Assembly: GCF_009905605.1 (NCBI RefSeq)
Contig: NZ_JAAAKZ010000001.1
Location: 496,001-560,000 of the forward strand
Origin: Runella sp. CRIBMP
GTDB lineage: Bacteria > Bacteroidota > Bacteroidia > Cytophagales > Spirosomataceae
Reading direction: 5' to 3'
Length of the DNA: 64,000 nucleotides
This document shows positions 59,269 to 64,000 of the stretch, piece by piece (the first letter of the stretch is position 1; each line of letters opens with the position of its first letter). The notes below the pieces were generated by a model. It did no database searches. It had not been told where the DNA came from and worked only from the letters and a program-made list of their open reading frames with translations. Both the position numbers and the translations under genes were made by a program.

Positions 59269-62022
59269 TTATTGCTTTGAAATAAACTCGTCCATATTCA
59301 ACATTGTATTGGCCACAAAAGCCAGAGCTGCGTCGTTGGGGGTAGCCGTCTCTCGGCCAATCCAACGTACTGCTTTTGCTCTTTCTTTTTCAAATCGACG
59401 CACTGCCTCGGTGTAGAGGTTTACCAATACTTTCTGTTTTGCAGGAGGCAGGGGGCGGCCCGTCATGAGCCAATAGCCGCGTTGAAGTTTGGAAGAGACA
59501 TTTTTGCCGCCTTCTTTTTCCATACGTTCCGCAAATTTGATGGACATTTCTACAAAGGCCGAATCATTGAGGGTGACCAATGCCTGTAAAGGCGTATTGG
59601 TCCGGATGCGTCGGGCTAAACACACGTCGCGGTTGGAGCCGTCGAAGGTGAGCATACTTGGGTACGGGCTTGACCGCCTGATAAAGGTATAAATGGCGCG
59701 TCGGTAGGCGTCTTCTCCTTCGCTTCGTTTCCAACTAATGCCACTGTACACCACTTGCCAAACGCCCTGCGGTTGATACGGCATAACGGGTTTTCCGTAC
59801 ATTTTATTGCTCAATAACCCACTGACAATGAGTGCTTGGTCGCGAATCTGCTCGCCTGTGAGTCGTACCCTTGGCCCACGTGCTAACCAACGATTGGTGG
59901 GGTCTTGGGCAATCTGCGCATCTGTGGCGCGGGAATCTTGTCGATAGGTAGCCGAAAGCACGATTTCTTTCAATAGTGGTTTCATTTGCCAATTATACTC
60001 GTGCATGAATTTATACGACAAATAATCCAATAATTCAACGTGAGTGGGCGTAAAGCCTTGTGAACCAAAGTCTTCAAGGGTTTCGACGAGTCCTGTTCCA
60101 AACAGTTGTTCCCAAAAACGATTCACGGCCACGCGGGCGGTCAGGGGGTTTTGTTTTGACGTGAGCCATTGGGCCAAGCCCAGACGATTGCGGGGGGCAT
60201 TTTTAGGAAAAGCGTGCAATGATTTGGGAACATCGGGCGCAACGGCGGCGGCGGGGCTTAAAAAACTGCCACGTTCAAATACGCGCGTCACGCGGGCATA
60301 TTCGGGAGGGTTTTCTTGCATGATGGGCATCGTTTCGGCCGATGTCACCAGTAACTTTTGGAAGTTGGCATACTGCTCTTCGTAGCCAAGTTTTCCTTTT
60401 CCAGGAAAATCTTCGGCCCAAAATGCGACCCACATAAGCGCCGCTATATCGTCTTTTTGGTCTTTAACTTTGGCATTGGTAAATGAAAAATGTAAATCCT
60501 TGCGGGTCGAAAACGGCGGTAAGTCAATATAGGCAATTTGGAAACTCCGGGATGTATCGAGTTTTGTCGTGGCTACAAGTGGCCCGTTGAGGCTGTCGGT
60601 GCTGATACGGACTACGGTTGCGGGTTGCCTTGAACGGTAGTAAAGTAATAATTTTCGTTTGCCTTTGACAGGGGCTTGTTTCAAGCGAAGCGAGCCGTTG
60701 TTTTGCAGCATAGCGGCGGCGGTAGGTTCTAGCGTGCCATTTTTGTATTGGTCAAACAGGTGAAAGTAAATCCTAGGTTCCAGCGTACGAACATAATGCG
60801 TATACTGCTCGGCCTTTTGTGGTGTGGTATTTTTCTTTAGCCATTCGGTCAGCTCATCCAATTTCTTTTGGTCTTTTTCTTCGAAAAACCGTAAGAAAGA
60901 AGCTTCGTCGCTGACGTCTTGGTCGCTGGTATTGTTGAGGAAAGCCATGAATTTATAGTATTCCTCGTGGCGAAAGGGATCGTACGGGTGGCTGTGGCAT
61001 TGTACGCACGAAAACGTGGTCCCTTGCAATGCTTCCCAAGTGGTACTGACGCGGTCGAGCACTTCGGAGGTGCGAAACTCTTCGTTGTCGGTGCCCCCTT
61101 CGTCGTTGTTCATGGTATTGCGATGAAATCCCGTAGCAATGAGTTCGTTCTCAGTGCGATTAGGCAATAAATCACCCGCGAGCTGTTCGGTGATAAATTT
61201 ATCGTAAGGCTTATTTTCGTTAAATGCTTTGATGACCCAATCGCGGTAACGCCAAATATTGCGGACATCATCTTTTTCATAACCTCTCGAATCGGCATAC
61301 CGGGCCAGATCAAGCCACATACCCGCCCAGCGTTCGCCAAACGCGGGAGATGCCAGCAGCGAATCCACCATGGTTTCGTAGGCTTTGGGGCTTTTATCAT
61401 TTAAGAATTTGTCGTATTGCGCAGCCGTTGGGGCCAAGCCTGTAAGGTCAAGCGTAACTCTGCGCAGGAGCGTAGCGCGGTCGGCTTCGGGCGAAGGATG
61501 CAGAGGATCGCTGTTTTGTTGCTGTTGTTTTTCAAACACAAAACGGTCAATCTCGGAATTACCCCAGGGTGTTTTTTGAAAAAGTTTATCCCACCAACTA
61601 GGCTGTGGAGCACTTTGTTTTTCTACGGGACTGTATGCCCAGTGTGTGCCCCATGCGGCTCCTTCGTCTACCCAGTCTCGCAGAATGTCGACTTCCTCAT
61701 CCGTGAGTGGGTCGCCCTTTTTGGGCATCCGTTTTTCGGGGTCGGAATGCGTCAGCACTTGAATGAAAGCAGAACCGTCGGCGTCGCCGGGAATGATGGC
61801 AGGCTTGCCCGATTTCGTTTTGGCGAGGGCTTCTTCCCGAAACAACAGGCTAAAACCGCCCGCTTTTTTCACGCCTCCGTGGCAAGCCATGCACTTTTTA
61901 TTGAGAATCGGTTTTACCTCCGTGTTGAAATCAACGTGATTGTTGGGGCCAATGGCTAACCAAGCCCCGACAAAAACCAGCGCTGATACACTCAGTAAGA
62001 CCTTATTATTGGGCCATTTCAT
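59269..62022 (-). CDS. PSCyt1-PSCyt2-PSD1 type protein (DUF1549/DUF1553)
   Basis: 917 residues. N-terminal membrane anchor/signal (KVLLSVSALVFVGAWLAIG), a PSCyt1 cytochrome-c-like region with CMACHGG near residue 44, a DUF1549/PSCyt2 domain (ATLLRRVTLDLTGLAPTAAQY, MWLDLARYADSRGYEKDDVR), a second haem-like motif FSCVQCHSHPYDPF near residue 345, then the long C-terminal DUF1553/PSD1 domain (LGLAQWLTSKQNPLTARVAVN, ARRIRTNTPLQALVTLND). Both CxxCH motifs are intact. The pair with DUF1501 is known from Planctomycetes and some Bacteroidota, linked to periplasmic electron transfer, but the reaction is unproven. One base separates its stop from the DUF1501 start. Confidence 0.93.
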   Translation of the reverse strand: MKWPNNKVLLSVSALVFVGAWLAIGPNNHVDFNTEVKPILNKKCMACHGGVKKAGGFSLLFREEALAKTKSGKPAIIPGDADGSAFIQVLTHSDPEKRMPKKGDPLTDEEVDILRDWVDEGAAWGTHWAYSPVEKQSAPQPSWWDKLFQKTPWGNSEIDRFVFEKQQQQNSDPLHPSPEADRATLLRRVTLDLTGLAPTAAQYDKFLNDKSPKAYETMVDSLLASPAFGERWAGMWLDLARYADSRGYEKDDVRNIWRYRDWVIKAFNENKPYDKFITEQLAGDLLPNRTENELIATGFHRNTMNNDEGGTDNEEFRTSEVLDRVSTTWEALQGTTFSCVQCHSHPYDPFRHEEYYKFMAFLNNTSDQDVSDEASFLRFFEEKDQKKLDELTEWLKKNTTPQKAEQYTHYVRTLEPRIYFHLFDQYKNGTLEPTAAAMLQNNGSLRLKQAPVKGKRKLLLYYRSRQPATVVRISTDSLNGPLVATTKLDTSRSFQIAYIDLPPFSTRKDLHFSFTNAKVKDQKDDIAALMWVAFWAEDFPGKGKLGYEEQYANFQKLLVTSAETMPIMQENPPEYARVTRVFERGSFLSPAAAVAPDVPKSLHAFPKNAPRNRLGLAQWLTSKQNPLTARVAVNRFWEQLFGTGLVETLEDFGSQGFTPTHVELLDYLSYKFMHEYNWQMKPLLKEIVLSATYRQDSRATDAQIAQDPTNRWLARGPRVRLTGEQIRDQALIVSGLLSNKMYGKPVMPYQPQGVWQVVYSGISWKRSEGEDAYRRAIYTFIRRSSPYPSMLTFDGSNRDVCLARRIRTNTPLQALVTLNDSAFVEMSIKFAERMEKEGGKNVSSKLQRGYWLMTGRPLPPAKQKVLVNLYTEAVRRFEKERAKAVRWIGRETATPNDAALAFVANTMLNMDEFISKQ

Positions 62023-62103
62023 GCGTTACATAAGATTATAAATCACTCTACTTAATAAGGCAGAAATGAGCTTAAGATACTCAAAGTCTTAGATTTGCCA
62101 ATC

Positions 62104-64000
62104 TTAATTTTTGGCTCCTCCCAACGAGGAGGGACTTCCTCCTAATTGTTGGTTCATTGTTACAATTTTCGTATTCAGTGTTTCAATGGCTTTGGCGTGT
62201 CTCCCTTCAATATCGGGCAAATTGGCCGTTGATTTGAGCGATGCTTCATACTGAAATGCGGGCAACATCCACGATGCATAGCCGCTGTACGGGTCAGAAG
62301 AAGCGTACAACGAGCGGTACCACGAACCGTAAGCCATGCCTTTGGGGTCTAGGAAAGCCTTTTCCAAATTTCGCAATTCTTTGTTAATGGCCGCCACTTT
62401 AACTTTGTCAAGTTGCTCAGAAGCCAATAGGGTTTTTATGCGGCTTTCAAACTGCTCGGCGTTTTGTTTCAGGGTTTCTACTTGCGCCAATAATTTATCA
62501 ATCGAATACGCCGGTTGGTAGGCTTTAATGGCCTTTTCAGCGGTTTTGAGGTGCGTTGTTAAATCCGTTGCGTAGCGAGAAACATCATACGGCAAAATAT
62601 CGGCATTGGCTAACCGCAGTGACATTGTACCTACGACTTGCTCTACCATCGGACCCATTGTGTAGGTAGAATCCACAAATTTATTGTAGAAAAACAGGTC
62701 ATCATATTGCGAATGGTAAAGCGTAGGCCCGCCTACGCCAGCGCTCAATGAAGGAATGCCTGCGTGCATATAAAAAGCAATGTGGTCTGAGCCACCGCCT
62801 AAGTTGCCAATTGTTGGCTCATCGGCTACGGCTACGGGAGCGGCGCTGTTGATGCCTACGGTGCTACCTCTTTTGCCTCCTTTTTGGGCCATCCAGTGTT
62901 CATAAACGGTTTTGTTCGAATCGGGATATTGAACGGCTTGCGTAGCTTCAATGAGTAATTTTTTCAGCGAAGGAGAAGAACTGCCGCCGAATATTTTCCC
63001 CGAAACCGCCGCGTCGTAGTTCATGTAGGCTACGGCTTTGGCGCTTAGCTCATCGCGCATTTGCTCCACCCATTCTGCTGAGCCGATTACGCCGTGTTCT
63101 TCCGCATCCCAGTGGCAGATTTTGACCGTACGTTTCGGTTTTTGAGGTAATTTCCCCAAAGATTCAGCCAAAGTTAAGAGCATAGCAGTGCCGCTGTTGG
63201 GGTCGGTAGAACCGAATGACCATGCATCATAATGGCAGCCTGCAATGATCCATTCATCAGGAAATTCGCTCCCCGTCAGCGTACCTACTACCTGATAAAT
63301 ACGTACAAACTCTTTGTCTTGTTTTACTTTCAACCGAACTTTCAACTCCGAGCCACCTTCTAAACGATAGGCCAATGGCAATCCGCCTTGCCAGCCAGCT
63401 GGAACGGCTTTGCCCGTCATGCGTTTCAGGATTTCAACGGCCGAGCCCCACGGCAGGGGTGTGACGGGGATTTTGTGAAATGCCGCATCTTTGGGGTCGA
63501 GGCGTTTGATTTTTTTAGGGCCATCCAAAGGTAGCGCTGGTTCAAAAGGAGTTAATGGGTCGCCAGTATAATCGACGGTCAATAATGAACCGCGCTGAAT
63601 GGTGTTGTCGTTGGGTTGGGAGCCTTCAGGGAAAGTTACACCTTTCATGTAGCCATTGTCGGCGGGGTCGGTATAGATAATGACGCCCGCTGCTCCAGCG
63701 GCTTCGGCGTGTTTGGCTTTGTAACCACGGAAATTGCCGCCATAACGCGCCAGCACGATTTTGCCTTTGACCGAAATGCCCATCGCTTTCAATTTCTCAA
63801 AGTCTTCGATACGGCCATAGTTGGCATATACCACTTCTGAGGTAACATCGCCAGAGCCTGAGTAAGAATTCCAACCAGGAGTAAGGCGCGCGTCAGCTGA
63901 ATATTTATCTTCTTTGATGATAAACTCACGGTTGTTGAGCGGCATCCGAATGGGTTCCACTACTTCCACCAGACTTTCGCCGGGTGTTTTGGAAAGATAA
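62104..64000 (-). CDS. NAALADase-type M28 peptidase, 5' end beyond right edge
   Basis: 632 codons visible; the frame is still open at base 64000 (YLSKTPGESLVEVVEPIR), so the true start lies outside. Layout of glutamate carboxypeptidase II: a PA domain (DVTSEVVYANYGRIEDFEKL, KIVLARYGGNFRGYKAKHAEA), the M28 zinc domain with ligands in IAGCHYDAWSFGSTDPNSG, WDAEEHGVIGSAEW and SDHIAFYMHAGIPSLSAGVGG, and a TFR-dimer-like helical C-terminus (residues about 480-600). It should be a periplasmic or surface exopeptidase acting on peptides, possibly acidic ones. All zinc ligands expected are present. It is 81 bases from the PSD1-type gene downstream and is probably transcribed separately. Confidence 0.92.
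   Translation of the reverse strand, partial: YLSKTPGESLVEVVEPIRMPLNNREFIIKEDKYSADARLTPGWNSYSGSGDVTSEVVYANYGRIEDFEKLKAMGISVKGKIVLARYGGNFRGYKAKHAEAAGAAGVIIYTDPADNGYMKGVTFPEGSQPNDNTIQRGSLLTVDYTGDPLTPFEPALPLDGPKKIKRLDPKDAAFHKIPVTPLPWGSAVEILKRMTGKAVPAGWQGGLPLAYRLEGGSELKVRLKVKQDKEFVRIYQVVGTLTGSEFPDEWIIAGCHYDAWSFGSTDPNSGTAMLLTLAESLGKLPQKPKRTVKICHWDAEEHGVIGSAEWVEQMRDELSAKAVAYMNYDAAVSGKIFGGSSSPSLKKLLIEATQAVQYPDSNKTVYEHWMAQKGGKRGSTVGINSAAPVAVADEPTIGNLGGGSDHIAFYMHAGIPSLSAGVGGPTLYHSQYDDLFFYNKFVDSTYTMGPMVEQVVGTMSLRLANADILPYDVSRYATDLTTHLKTAEKAIKAYQPAYSIDKLLAQVETLKQNAEQFESRIKTLLASEQLDKVKVAAINKELRNLEKAFLDPKGMAYGSWYRSLYASSDPYSGYASWMLPAFQYEASLKSTANLPDIEGRHAKAIETLNTKIVTMNQQLGGSPSSLGGAKN

Noticed and set aside
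1-64000. CRISPR array, tRNA, rRNA, transposase or prophage
   Set aside because: No regular direct repeats with spacers, no cloverleaf or ribosomal RNA motifs, and no DDE or integrase motifs were seen when reading both strands.

Overview
The window reads as chromosome from a Gram-negative Bacteroidota, most likely order Cytophagales (Spirosomaceae/Runella-like). This is inferred from gene content: two SusC/SusD outer-membrane nutrient-uptake pairs, PorT-like beta-barrels, Bat-type vWA proteins, DUF4834, DUF2147 and DUF1361 proteins, a eukaryotic-type NADP isocitrate dehydrogenase, few clear Shine-Dalgarno sequences, and several upstream TAnnTTTG boxes typical of the Bacteroidota primary sigma factor. 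No rRNA, tRNA, CRISPR array, transposase or prophage was seen. The species call is not certain.

Layout. 1-9.3 kb: the 3' part of alaS (cut by the left edge), two tandem paralogous lipoproteins, small envelope proteins, purM, a secreted Gfo/Idh/MocA oxidoreductase and a class-C beta-lactamase-like hydrolase. 9.5-18.2 kb: an ICMT-like methyltransferase, a lipoprotein subtilisin, an SDR oxidoreductase, then a surface-signalling block: PorT-like barrel, vWA protein (minus strand), ECF sigma factor plus an unusual anti-sigma/CarboxypepD_reg/TonB_C protein (plus strand), and a second PorT-like barrel. 18.2-20.3 kb: a winged-helix regulator with a membrane protein, dgkA and a DUF1361 protein. 20.6-29.8 kb: two consecutive SusC-SusD pairs with no glycosidase or peptidase beside them. 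29.8-35.7 kb: quinone oxidoreductase, an Ig-like secreted protein, a CocE-type hydrolase translationally coupled to a polytopic membrane protein. 35.9-41.6 kb: glmM with a gamma-carbonic-anhydrase-like protein, a vanadium-haloperoxidase/PAP2 lipoprotein, an OmpH/Skp chaperone and a second subtilisin. 41.6-50.3 kb: BatA-like vWA protein, DUF4834, RND/MMPL exporter, free-Met-R-sulfoxide reductase, GT9 glycosyltransferase, siroheme-type dehydrogenase, DUF2147, xylB. 50.5-57.7 kb: alpha/beta hydrolase, an AT-rich orphan gene, a YoeB toxin-antitoxin pair between two copies of one gene's 3' end, a Bat-like membrane protein, icd, a Wzy-like polymerase and an AIM24 protein. 57.8-64 kb: DUF1501 and PSCyt1/DUF1549/DUF1553 proteins, then an NAALADase-type M28 peptidase cut by the right edge.

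Most genes are housekeeping or envelope functions. The less ordinary parts are: the sigma/anti-sigma/vWA/barrel block; the toxin-antitoxin cassette flanked by an approximately 81% identical 77-bp direct repeat carrying the 3' end of the neighbouring gene; degenerate 7-bp tandem repeats, one inside alaS coding sequence; and many strong hairpin terminators. All calls were made by reading the sequence; no database search or folding program was run.
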